The notes below the pieces were generated by a model. That model made no database searches and was not told where the DNA came from. It worked only from the letters and a program-made list of their open reading frames with translations. The translations under genes were made by a program, and so were the position numbers. A stretch of DNA of 35,518 nt, from contig JAUWMV010000001.1 of NCBI GenBank assembly GCA_030613005.1, positions 71,771 through 107,288 of the forward strand, given 5' to 3'. Numbering within the stretch: the stretch's first letter is position 1; each line of letters starts with the position of its first letter. This DNA is from a bacterium (GTDB lineage Bacteria; UBP14; UBA6098; B30-G16). Shown piece by piece: positions 26,164-33,869 of the stretch.

Positions 26164-26736
26164 ATGAAATGTGCATATTGTAAGGAGAAAGCCTGTTATC
26201 AAGGTAAAGATTGTGCATCTTTTAGAGAGGATGTGGAGAAAATTTTGAGTGATGATGAAATTAAAATGATGCGTATCGCAGCACATATCGAAAGCAGCGG
26301 TTACATGAAACTTACCAGAATAGAGGAAGTTATCAAATTTGCACAGATGATGAATTTCAAAAAAATTGGTATAGCATTTTGCATAGGTCTTGCTGGAGAA
26401 GCAGAAATTGCACATAAGATTTTTGAGAAACATTTTGAAGTAATTTCTATATGTTGCAAGGTCTGCGGGATTCCAAAAGAGCAGTATAATTTCGATAAGA
26501 TAATAGATGAACGCTATGAAGCAATGTGCAACCCAATAGGTCAGGCAGAACTTTTCAACCGTGAGGGAACGGATATGAATATAATATTAGGGTTATGCAT
26601 CGGTCATGACATACTTTTCACGAAGCACTGCAACGCTCCGGTCACCACTTTGGTTGTTAAGGATAGAGTTTTAGCACATAATTCAGCAGCAGCATTATAT
26701 TCAGGTTATTATAGAAAGAGATTGGGAATTAGTTAG
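26164..26736 (+). CDS. DUF1847 family cysteine-rich protein
   Basis: The 190-aa protein begins [17 protein letters not shown], a cluster of four cysteines. It has further conserved blocks: [41 protein letters not shown] and [22 protein letters not shown]. This matches the DUF1847 family, found mostly in anaerobes and thought to bind metal; its function is not established. The start at 26164 was preferred over an open frame reaching 26113, because GGAGG lies seven bases before this ATG and the cysteine motif starts directly after it. It is flanked by decayed genes on both sides and appears to be transcribed alone. Confidence 0.88.
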   Translation: MKCAYCKEKACYQGKDCASFREDVEKILSDDEIKMMRIAAHIESSGYMKLTRIEEVIKFAQMMNFKKIGIAFCIGLAGEAEIAHKIFEKHFEVISICCKVCGIPKEQYNFDKIIDERYEAMCNPIGQAELFNREGTDMNIILGLCIGHDILFTKHCNAPVTTLVVKDRVLAHNSAAALYSGYYRKRLGIS

Positions 26737-26835
26737 ATGAGAGAAATTTGATTTAAAAAATAACAAAATATTTTAAACTGTGTTGCAGAGGAGTAATTGA
26801 TTTCCATATCTTGTAAATTATAGATTTAGTTTACT

Positions 26836-27008
26836 TCAAGTTTGAAGATTAGCACCATAATCCTGTAGAAGCCTGACAGTGTCGAGATGTATGTAATATC
26901 CAGCAAACATTATTGCATTCCAGTTTTCCTTTTGCTTTGCATTAAAGTCAGCAATACGCATAGCAATTTCTTCTGCATTATTTCTATTGTTTTTTTAAAG
27001 CGTTCCAT
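26836..27008 (-). pseudogene. Ankyrin-repeat gene remnant with frameshift
   Basis: A good start (GGAG, eight bases, ATG at 27008) opens a frame MERFKKTIEI on the minus strand. One frame over, the DNA encodes NAEEIAMRIADFNAKQKEN followed by WNAIMFAGYYIHLDTVRLL and QDYGANLQ, then TGA. The second part is an ankyrin-type helix pair ending in the usual L-x-x-x-G-A-[DN]. The frames meet at a run of seven A (minus strand) early in the gene; eight A would join them into a ~57-aa product. The gene starts 22 bases after the FMN reductase stop on the same strand. It may be a remnant, or a small gene with a homopolymer error. Confidence 0.6.
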
Positions 27009-27030
27009 TGTAGTTACTCCTTTACATGAT

Positions 27031-27576
27031 TTACAGAGAATTACCAATTTCCTTAGCTTTATTTAATGCTTCTGCAGGAATATTTCCGTTACTCAATTCA
27101 CCTACGAATAACTTCCCCATTAATTTCATCTTGAAGAATTGCGTAAACCAATACTCTAAATCTTTCATAACTTTCTCAAAAACATTCACTGGAGCCCCGC
27201 ATGTCATAACAAGAACAATTTGCTTGTCATTAAGAATTCTAGTCTTAAAAGCTCTTTGTACAAATGTGTAAAATCTATCAATAAAGGTTTTCATAGGTCC
27301 GGTTATATATCCCATATAAATGGGAGATGCCAAAATCAAACAATCGGCAGCAGCAATTTCAGGCATCAAATGCGTAATAAAATCATCCTGAGCACAGTAC
27401 TCGACTTCCCCTTCTTTGCATGCTCCGCATGCTTTACAGCCCACGGGATTAAGATCATAAACGAATGTGGTTTTACAAATGTGCCCCTTTTTTTCTGCCT
27501 CCTGGCAAATTACATTTACGAGTTTAGTTGTATTGCCATCTTTCCTGGGACTTCCAACAAAAGCTAAGATTTTCAT
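27031..27576 (-). CDS. NADPH-dependent FMN reductase / iron-sulfur flavoprotein-like
   Basis: The 181-aa protein has the flavodoxin-like FMN phosphate loop GSPRKDGNT at residues 9-16 and the second flavin contact ASPIYMGYITGPMKTFIDR. A cysteine cluster C47-x2-C50-x2-C53-x7-C61 is inserted after the second strand, as in iron-sulfur flavoproteins of anaerobes that may hold a 4Fe-4S cluster. It probably moves electrons to or from an unknown partner. A ribosome binding site AAAGGGATCG precedes the ATG. It lies just upstream of the ankyrin remnant on the same strand. Confidence 0.9.
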   Translation of the reverse strand: MKILAFVGSPRKDGNTTKLVNVICQEAEKKGHICKTTFVYDLNPVGCKACGACKEGEVEYCAQDDFITHLMPEIAAADCLILASPIYMGYITGPMKTFIDRFYTFVQRAFKTRILNDKQIVLVMTCGAPVNVFEKVMKDLEYWFTQFFKMKLMGKLFVGELSNGNIPAEALNKAKEIGNSL

Positions 27577-27622
27577 ATCGATCCCTTTCGAGTAGATCCT
27601 TTAAAGCTGTATTATTCAAATT

Positions 27623-27721
27623 TTAATTTGCATTTGCCAAAATGTCATTTCCAACCATACCGCCGATACCTATTACTAATACAGGTAACAATCCGATTTT
27701 TTTATCGGTATTTTTTTCCAT
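27623..27721 (-). pseudogene. N-terminal fragment of an APC-family amino-acid permease
   Basis: A 32-codon frame from ATG 27721 to TAA 27625-27623 reads MEKNTDKKIG, then GLLPVLVIGIGGMVG, and then ends in NDILANAN. The first ~26 residues match the start of APC permeases, where the helix-1 motif is usually GIGGMVGGGIF. Homology stops in the middle of that helix and a stop codon follows. No downstream permease sequence is visible before the FMN reductase. It lies 68 bases after hutH on the same strand, so an amino-acid uptake gene probably once followed the lyase. A tiny membrane protein is the less likely alternative. Confidence 0.6.
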
Positions 27722-27788
27722 TAGGGAAAATGAATTTAATTAATGTTAAAATTACATTTTATCGAGTGTTTTATAATATAACGAGTTG

Positions 27789-29312
27789 TTATTCAAGGTT
27801 ACCTATAATTTTTTCCACTTCCTCAAGAATTTCACAGGATTTAACAAGTTCTTTCATTTTATTGTGGTCTGGATATAAAGGTCGATCTTCCTCAAGGAAA
27901 TCGACATATTTCCTAATAATTTCTTTGGCTTTGGCAACTCCTTTACCATGACTAAACTCCCTAAAATCCAGTGCTTGTGCTGCAGCCATAAACTCTATTC
28001 CCAGAACACCGTATGCATTATCGAGAATTTGCTCGTTCTTAAGTGCTGTATTCATACCCATCGATACGAAATCCTCTTGATCGGCTGCAGCTGGAATGGA
28101 CTGAATCGATGCAGGTGTCGAGAGGATTCTTTGCTCTACGATTTGCATATCTGCGGTATATTGGCTAAGCATAAGTCCTGAGAACATTCCAGCGCCTTTG
28201 GTTAAGAATGCTGGGAGTCCAACGCTGAGTGCAGGATTCAGCATTCTATTGAGTCGTCTTTCAGACAGAACGCTAATCATTGTAACCGTTGCTCCAACCA
28301 TGTCCATAGGCACACATACAGGTGAGCCTTGGAAATTAGCTCCAGTGATTGTGAGTTTGTATTCTGGGAAAAATACAGGATTATCCCCGACTCCGTTCAA
28401 CTCAATTTCTACCTGCGATCTTGCAAAAGCAACTGCATCGTGTGCTGCACCTAAAACTTGAGGACTAGAGCGCATAGAATAAGCATCCTGGACTTTAATC
28501 TTGAGTTTTCCAGATAGGAGATCGCTGCCTTCGATGCATTTCAAAATAGCATTTGCGGCTCTTACGGCACCTGCAAATCCACGAATTTTATGAAGTCGCT
28601 CATCGTATGGCTTCATGTTAGCATAAAGAGCTTCAAGACTCATTGCGCATGCTATTTCAGCTTGTTTAAGCCAGCGGTTTATATCATAGAGTTGAATTGC
28701 ACTCATGGCAGTCAAAACATTCGAACCGTTAATTGCTGCAAGTCCATCTCGAGCCATTAATCCAGGAACTTTAATCCCAGCCTTTTCAAGTGCCACATTG
28801 CCCGGCATGCGTTCACCTTTGTAAAATGCTTCACCCTCACCCATAAGGAGCAATGCAATTTGTGACATAGGAGCTAAATCTCCGCATGCACCAACCGAAC
28901 CTTTTCTGCAGACAACTGGAGTTACGCCCTTGTTCAGCATCTCTTTGAACGTTTCAACAATTTCGATTCGACATCCGGAATAGCCCTTAGATAACACGTT
29001 TATTCTGCTGGCTATGGCTCCACGAACTTGCTCGATTTCCAATGGCTCTCCAATCCCGGCAGCATGGTTATATATAAGATATTTTTGGAACTGCTTCACT
29101 TGTTCGTCATCGAGTACAACTTCTGAGAACTCTCCAATACCTGTATTGACACCGTACATTATCTCGTGAGCTGCAATCTTTTCTTCAAGCATATCGCGAC
29201 ATATCTGAATCCTTCTCAGAGCATCTGGGCTGAGTTCCACCTTTTCATTATGTCTTGCAATTCGAACTAATTTCTCGGTTGTTAAGCCTGAGCCATCCAA
29301 TATTATCGCCAT
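27789..29312 (-). CDS. hutH: Aromatic amino-acid (histidine-type) ammonia-lyase
   Basis: The 507-aa protein belongs to the MIO-cofactor lyases. Its length and overall pattern match histidine ammonia-lyase, which converts histidine to urocanate and ammonia. Conserved parts include YGVNTGIGEF (Y53), NHAAGIGEP (H83) and QDAYSMRSSPQVLG. The cofactor triad is A142-C143-G144 instead of the usual Ala-Ser-Gly. Two spots that usually carry histidine in HutH differ: NFQG at 326-329 instead of NFHG, and QEDFVSMG at 412-419 instead of QEDHVSMG. Histidine specificity is therefore likely but not certain. AGGAGG precedes the ATG. No hutU, hutI or hutF is nearby, but a permease remnant follows. Confidence 0.88.
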   Translation of the reverse strand: MAIILDGSGLTTEKLVRIARHNEKVELSPDALRRIQICRDMLEEKIAAHEIMYGVNTGIGEFSEVVLDDEQVKQFQKYLIYNHAAGIGEPLEIEQVRGAIASRINVLSKGYSGCRIEIVETFKEMLNKGVTPVVCRKGSVGACGDLAPMSQIALLLMGEGEAFYKGERMPGNVALEKAGIKVPGLMARDGLAAINGSNVLTAMSAIQLYDINRWLKQAEIACAMSLEALYANMKPYDERLHKIRGFAGAVRAANAILKCIEGSDLLSGKLKIKVQDAYSMRSSPQVLGAAHDAVAFARSQVEIELNGVGDNPVFFPEYKLTITGANFQGSPVCVPMDMVGATVTMISVLSERRLNRMLNPALSVGLPAFLTKGAGMFSGLMLSQYTADMQIVEQRILSTPASIQSIPAAADQEDFVSMGMNTALKNEQILDNAYGVLGIEFMAAAQALDFREFSHGKGVAKAKEIIRKYVDFLEEDRPLYPDHNKMKELVKSCEILEEVEKIIGNLE

Positions 29313-29351
29313 TGTATCCTCCTATATCGATGAGTTTTAATTATGAAACCT

Positions 29352-29380
29352 ATAATATTGTTTTGTGTATTAATTGGCAA
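29352..29380 (-). promoter_or_regulatory. Promoter of hutH
   Basis: On the minus strand TTGCCA (29380-29375) and TATTAT (29357-29352) are separated by 17 bases, about 40 bases before the hutH ATG. AGGAGG lies between promoter and start. Good spacing and near-consensus boxes. Confidence 0.6.
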
Positions 29381-29688
29381 AAGTTATTTATATTAAAGTG
29401 ATACTCTTTATTTTAGATTATGCCCGATTTAAGATTTCAAATGAAGCAGAAGTTTGCATGGCATTAGGTATTTTAAGGAAATTACATTAATTGCAATTTT
29501 TGAGTTAAATTCAAAATTAAATGTTTTTCATACATAATCTTTACTGTTTAATTATTTCCAAGTATTAATATTTAACAAAAGGTATCACATTAAAATTTCG
29601 TTTTTTAATTATGTTTTTTTTCAATTGTTTAAATCATCCCAAAACATATGTTACAATAGAGAAATATTATCCAAGGGAAAGAAGTAAC
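29381..29688. other. Intergenic region between hutH and the redoxin lipoprotein
   Basis: About 300 AT-rich bases lie between the hutH promoter and the next gene's start. The lipoprotein frame is open back to 29611, but the extra 26 residues are polar and would precede a good signal peptide, so I treat them as untranslated. No RNA, repeat or clear promoter for the plus-strand gene was found. Confidence 0.5.
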
Positions 29689-31743
29689 ATGTACAGAGTT
29701 AAAAGTTTTATGCTATTTACCTTTATATTCATCCTGATATTAACAGGATGCGCAAGACCGCCTGAACCATCTGGGGTCGGGGAAATTGAGATAACGCCGA
29801 AATACCCAATGTTTAATGAGAATGTTTGGGTGACATATTGGCCAAGTGAGAGTGATTTAAAGAAAGTCACTTTGATTAGAGAGACATATTTCCCAGATTC
29901 TTCGGTAATCGATTCAATTCCAATGTCTAAGTTTAAACAGTATTATGCCAAAAAATTTACTGTGCCTGAGAGTGCTTGTGGTTTCAAATTTCGAATATAC
30001 ACAGAACCCCTTAATCATTTTTCATTATCTTTTGGGAACATCACTGGCACATATGTAATAGACGAGGATAGCAATTCTGTGTTCGGTTCGTATTCGAATA
30101 TTGGAGGAACTCTTGAACAGAACGAAGGTCTTAATTGGGAATTGTCTATTGATCCTAAAAGATATAAGAATTACACGAGATTGATTTTAAATTTTATTAC
30201 GATGCAGGTTAAAGGACGATCGGACTCGCTCAAAGCTATGCTCGCTAAGATTGAGGCTAAGGATTCTTTAGATCCAAATGTATTAGTGCTGAAAGCATAC
30301 AGACAAATGTATGAAGAAGATGCTGTAGGTGCATTCAAGTATACGCTTGAAGTAGGGAAAAGTGGTGTAAAATTGGATTATTGTCAGACTAGGTTGTTCC
30401 ACATGTTGCTAAACCCTCTTGTGTTTGGCGAACCAGAACTTGTTTCTGATTCAATTATACTTATGGCAAGAAACTTTTTTCTGGAGAATCCCGGTTCGGA
30501 ACTTTTTTCCTCCTATCCTTTTGCAGCTTCTTTTGACTCACTATACACAGTTGAACAACGAATGGAAATTTATAACTATCGTGTCTCAAATAATCTTAAT
30601 GTGCAAACAACCTTTGCAGCAGAAGCCTTCAAAAGAATGGGAGATACTACATTTGCAGATGAGATTAGACGAAAGGATATTGAAAGATTCAAATCGATGA
30701 AGTCATTTGAAGCGGCATGTTTTGCAAGGTATGAAGGTATGTCATATATGATCTGGTTAATGGATGATAAAGATTATGCAGCAGCGGAATCGCTCGCTAT
30801 GCAAATAAAAGAGTATGTGAATATTTTACCCAGATCCACCTCGAGCAATTTACAGAAACACTTTGGACAATTAGCCTTAGTTAAAAAAGATAGTATTGCT
30901 TCTCTAATTCATTTTTTCAATGCAGGACGGAAGGGATCAAAAGAAGCACTGAATATGTTTGCAGAGGTTACTGAAAAACTTGGCAAGTCGCCTGAAAAGC
31001 TTTGGGATAGCTTACAAACTCAATTAACAACTGCCAAAGATAAAGCACCAGATTTCAAGCTAATCGAAGCAAGTTCGAGTGATACCATGATGCTTAGTGA
31101 TTTTTTTGGAAAAGTTTTAGTCTTAAATTTCTGGACTCGCGGATGTAGCCCCTGTATTTCTGAAATGCCTGTTCTTTCTAATGTTTTGAATATGTCTGAC
31201 ACTTCCGAAATTGAATTTTTAAGCATCACAATATGGGATGATTATAAAAAACTCCTCGAGTTTGCTGAAAAGATGAAATTCAATTGGCCACAATATAATA
31301 GCAAGGATGGATTTAAAGTTTTTGGTATATTTGCAATCCCCCGAACAGTAATTATTGACAAAAAGGGAATAATAAGATTCGATGAAACAGGTAATTTAAT
31401 AAATCCTCAGGAATTGCTCGATAAAATCGAAGCTGCAAAGTTGGATAATCCATTTCGAGTGAATAAAATTGATAGCACCGAAGAAGTATCCGCTGTTTCT
31501 AAGGGTGGATATATTCAGATTGTTGAGGTGGAAGATGGATTTATAGACGTTTTCAATCACTCGAGCGCAACAATAAAAGTAGTAAGCGGAGGAAGGTGTA
31601 TCCGAATATTCAACAATGCAAAACAGTCTATAAAAATTGTCTTTGGTTCTGGAACGGTTATGACAGAAATTACACCGTTCGATGAATATAAGAATATGTG
31701 TATAAAAACTCCTGATGTATATTATCGGCTTATAGATATCTAA
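29689..31743 (+). CDS. Lipoprotein with TlpA-like thioredoxin domain
   Basis: The 684-aa protein begins YRVKSFMLFTFIFILILTGC, a lipoprotein signal with LTGC lipobox and lipidation at C21. The N-terminal ~450 residues are a beta-rich part followed by a helical, TPR-like stretch. A redoxin/TlpA domain follows from ~450 to 585. It has the active site WTRGCSPC (C486, C489), the IPRT cis-proline loop and VIIDKKGIIR. After it is an unusual ~85-residue beta-rich tail. TlpA-type proteins reduce periplasmic disulfides or act in stress defence; the client is unknown. The start at 29689 gives a normal signal peptide; the longer frame from 29611 would bury it. Confidence 0.83.
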   Translation: MYRVKSFMLFTFIFILILTGCARPPEPSGVGEIEITPKYPMFNENVWVTYWPSESDLKKVTLIRETYFPDSSVIDSIPMSKFKQYYAKKFTVPESACGFKFRIYTEPLNHFSLSFGNITGTYVIDEDSNSVFGSYSNIGGTLEQNEGLNWELSIDPKRYKNYTRLILNFITMQVKGRSDSLKAMLAKIEAKDSLDPNVLVLKAYRQMYEEDAVGAFKYTLEVGKSGVKLDYCQTRLFHMLLNPLVFGEPELVSDSIILMARNFFLENPGSELFSSYPFAASFDSLYTVEQRMEIYNYRVSNNLNVQTTFAAEAFKRMGDTTFADEIRRKDIERFKSMKSFEAACFARYEGMSYMIWLMDDKDYAAAESLAMQIKEYVNILPRSTSSNLQKHFGQLALVKKDSIASLIHFFNAGRKGSKEALNMFAEVTEKLGKSPEKLWDSLQTQLTTAKDKAPDFKLIEASSSDTMMLSDFFGKVLVLNFWTRGCSPCISEMPVLSNVLNMSDTSEIEFLSITIWDDYKKLLEFAEKMKFNWPQYNSKDGFKVFGIFAIPRTVIIDKKGIIRFDETGNLINPQELLDKIEAAKLDNPFRVNKIDSTEEVSAVSKGGYIQIVEVEDGFIDVFNHSSATIKVVSGGRCIRIFNNAKQSIKIVFGSGTVMTEITPFDEYKNMCIKTPDVYYRLIDI

Positions 31744-31860
31744 AACTCTAAAATCCAATTCGAAATCAGTGAGTGTAACTTCTCATGTAATGTTAAGGCA
31801 ATCCTGGGTAAATGGCATTAATGATATAATTCAATGAATGTGATAGTAGCTGGAACCTTA

Positions 31861-31998
31861 GATCGAGTTTGATTTCCGATAGGATGATTTTTCAGATAGC
31901 CCTATTATTACCAAGGAATCCCATAATAATAACTCGAGATTTCTTTGCTAAATGGACCGGTAAGTAAACTGGTATTTTTCGTTTGTTCTGGCGATTTT
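31861..31998. repeat. Diverged intergenic repeat, copy A
   Basis: This stretch resembles 33461-33668 in the same orientation. The best core is 30 bases at 31925-31954, identical to 33587-33616 except for one G/A change. A second block near 31861-31897 (GAGTTT...CCGATAGGA...TTTTT) also matches the other copy. The two copies bracket the beta-propeller lipoprotein gene. Short protein-like pieces on the minus strand suggest both are decayed copies of something larger. Confidence 0.6.
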
Positions 31999-32076
31999 CA
32001 AGATAGAAAAAAACTCATAAAATTCTTTATGGAGGAGTAAAAAACAATAATTTTCTTATAAAAGTTAAAATTTACA

Positions 32077-32106
32077 TTGACATAGTCTTTAAAATTGATT
32101 TACATA
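32077..32106 (+). promoter_or_regulatory. Possible promoter of the beta-propeller lipoprotein gene
   Basis: A perfect TTGACA at 32077-32082 is followed after 18 bases by TACATA at 32101-32106, about 55 bases before the ATG. The -35 box is strong and the -10 box weak. Confidence 0.4.
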
Positions 32107-32161
32107 AAAATGTGGTTTAATAGAAATAATTGGAAGTAAAAATATTACATAGAGAAAGATA

Positions 32162-33427
32162 ATGAAATATTATGCATTTTTTGTCGTTGTAATTGGTTTT
32201 CTTCTAATGGGTACTATTTTTATAAGTTGTGAAGGGCTAGAAAGTCCTAAAAATCCAGTAGGTCCAAAAGATCCAGTAGATCCACATCCCATTCCAGTTC
32301 CGGCTGTTCCAATTATCAACGCTATAGAAGCTTATCCTCCCATATGTTCTATCAACGATACAATATTTATAAAACTTGAATACACATATGAAGGTAACCT
32401 TGCAATTATCATTACGTGGAATGCTGATAAAGGAACCATTATATCCACTCCAGATAGTACATTAACTAACTGGGTAGCACCCGATATTTCTGGTTGGTAT
32501 ATTATAGATGTGGGTGTGTCTGATGGTATTTACACTGTATATGGAAATGTTACAGTAGAAGTTGTGGATACGGGAGCTGTTGTTCCTGATACATTAATTG
32601 TTTTCGTTTCAGATGAGAATGGAATTCCAAATCTTTGGATGATGAAAACCGATGGAACAGGAAAAGTGCAATTAACTAATCATGATCATAGAGTTTACTC
32701 ATTAAATATTGCCATGTCACATGATGGAAGAATTGCATATTATATAGTCGAAGGTTCATTCTCTGAATGTCAAATTTACTCAGTTGATATTTTGACAGGT
32801 GATGGTTACCTAGTGAAAGATGGAGATTGTGCTGATGGCATATCTATGTCCCCTAATAACAATATTCTTTATTATGATTGTGGCACCGGTAGCTGCAATC
32901 GAGATGCATGGAGCTTGGACTTATCAACTGGAATTACTACAAATATGTATGATGGTCCAGAGGTTTGGAGTGGTAAAGCAGAAATATTCACGATTTTTGA
33001 ACAACCTAAAGGGAATTTATTTGCAACTTTCTGCCAAAATGGGTGTTGGTCACCCACTACGGAAATCGTTGTTTTCTCACCGGACTTATCCACAATTTAC
33101 AAAATAACAGAAGATGGTCTTTGCGACAATTACGTGAGATGGTCAAATGATGGTTTAAAGATTGCATGGAGAAAGGACTATTGGCCTGGTGACCCAGAGG
33201 AGATATGGGTTTCTGATTATGATGGTTCAAATGCGTCAGCAATTCTCCACATAAATTATGTAGAAATTTTTATTAATATGGGTAACTGGTTACCAGATGA
33301 TGAGCATATAATTTTTGGTTTCGATGGGGACCTGTATTTATTGAATGTAGATTCGGGTACTTATGATAATATTACTAATACTCCTTCGATAAACGAATTC
33401 AATGGTGTATGGGTAATTGTGAAATAG
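32162..33427 (+). CDS. Secreted lipoprotein with TolB-like beta-propeller
   Basis: The 421-aa protein has a signal peptide ending in FIS-C, with likely lipidation at C23. A proline-rich linker follows at ~29-50 (PKNPVGPKDPVDPHPIPVP), then an Ig-like beta-sandwich (ITWNADKGTIISTPDSTLT to ~140). The rest is a PD40/TolB-type propeller with units such as ENGIPNLWMMKTDGTGKVQLT, SPNNNILYYD, EIWVSDYDGSN and DGDLYLLNVDSGTYDNITN. Proteins like this sit on the outer membrane and probably bind other proteins or glycans. The lipobox has phenylalanine at -3, which is uncommon. The gene is flanked by the two repeat copies. Confidence 0.8.
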   Translation: MKYYAFFVVVIGFLLMGTIFISCEGLESPKNPVGPKDPVDPHPIPVPAVPIINAIEAYPPICSINDTIFIKLEYTYEGNLAIIITWNADKGTIISTPDSTLTNWVAPDISGWYIIDVGVSDGIYTVYGNVTVEVVDTGAVVPDTLIVFVSDENGIPNLWMMKTDGTGKVQLTNHDHRVYSLNIAMSHDGRIAYYIVEGSFSECQIYSVDILTGDGYLVKDGDCADGISMSPNNNILYYDCGTGSCNRDAWSLDLSTGITTNMYDGPEVWSGKAEIFTIFEQPKGNLFATFCQNGCWSPTTEIVVFSPDLSTIYKITEDGLCDNYVRWSNDGLKIAWRKDYWPGDPEEIWVSDYDGSNASAILHINYVEIFINMGNWLPDDEHIIFGFDGDLYLLNVDSGTYDNITNTPSINEFNGVWVIVK

Positions 33428-33460
33428 GCTCTTAGTAAAATTAAAAAATTTCTTTGTTCC

Positions 33461-33668
33461 CGACTGAGTTTTGAAGCCGATAGGAATTTTTTTGAAGATT
33501 TTTATGGAAGTTGCTTTTCTTTTTTCTCAACACTGAAATATCGACTATTATTTTTAATTATTTCCATCGATACAAAACAATTCTTCAATAATAACTCAAG
33601 ATTTCTTTGCTAAATGCACTGAAAAGGGAACTTGGGTATTTCTATTATTTTTCTTTGTGGTTTTCAGA
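33461..33668. repeat. Diverged intergenic repeat, copy B
   Basis: This is the second copy of the repeat seen at 31861-31998; the 30-base core is at 33587-33616. This copy is longer because of an extra ~65 AT-rich bases between the two matching blocks. It lies in the 440-base gap between the propeller lipoprotein and sppA. The rest of that gap holds a 61-codon minus-strand frame (33645-33830) that I do not accept as a gene. Confidence 0.55.
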
Positions 33669-33869
33669 AATTTTGTTGATTAGTTGCTCTGGAAATGTCA
33701 AGATCGCAACCTTTCTGTTAATCCATATTGTGAAATTACTATTGTAATCCAAAAAAATGCTTATCATATATAACGCAATTGATAATAAAATGTTGATTAT
33801 TTTAGAAAATAGATGTTGCTTATTTAACATTCATTAATTTTATGAATTTCTAACAACTTAGGAGGAGAA

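Noticed and set aside
27693-27717. Hairpin CCGAT/ATCGG followed by T-run on the plus strand
   Set aside because: It looks like a terminator but nothing is transcribed towards it on the plus strand, and the same bases are explained as the start of the permease remnant on the minus strand.
32031-32050. Strong GGAGGAG ribosome-binding-like site with no gene after it
   Set aside because: The ATG just upstream runs into a stop after two codons and nothing in the next 30 bases starts a frame of useful length. It is probably chance or decay debris.
33645-33830. 61-codon minus-strand frame between the propeller lipoprotein and sppA
   Set aside because: No ribosome binding site, no recognisable motif, and it runs into the repeat copy with stop codons. 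I treat it as noncoding or debris of the repeat.
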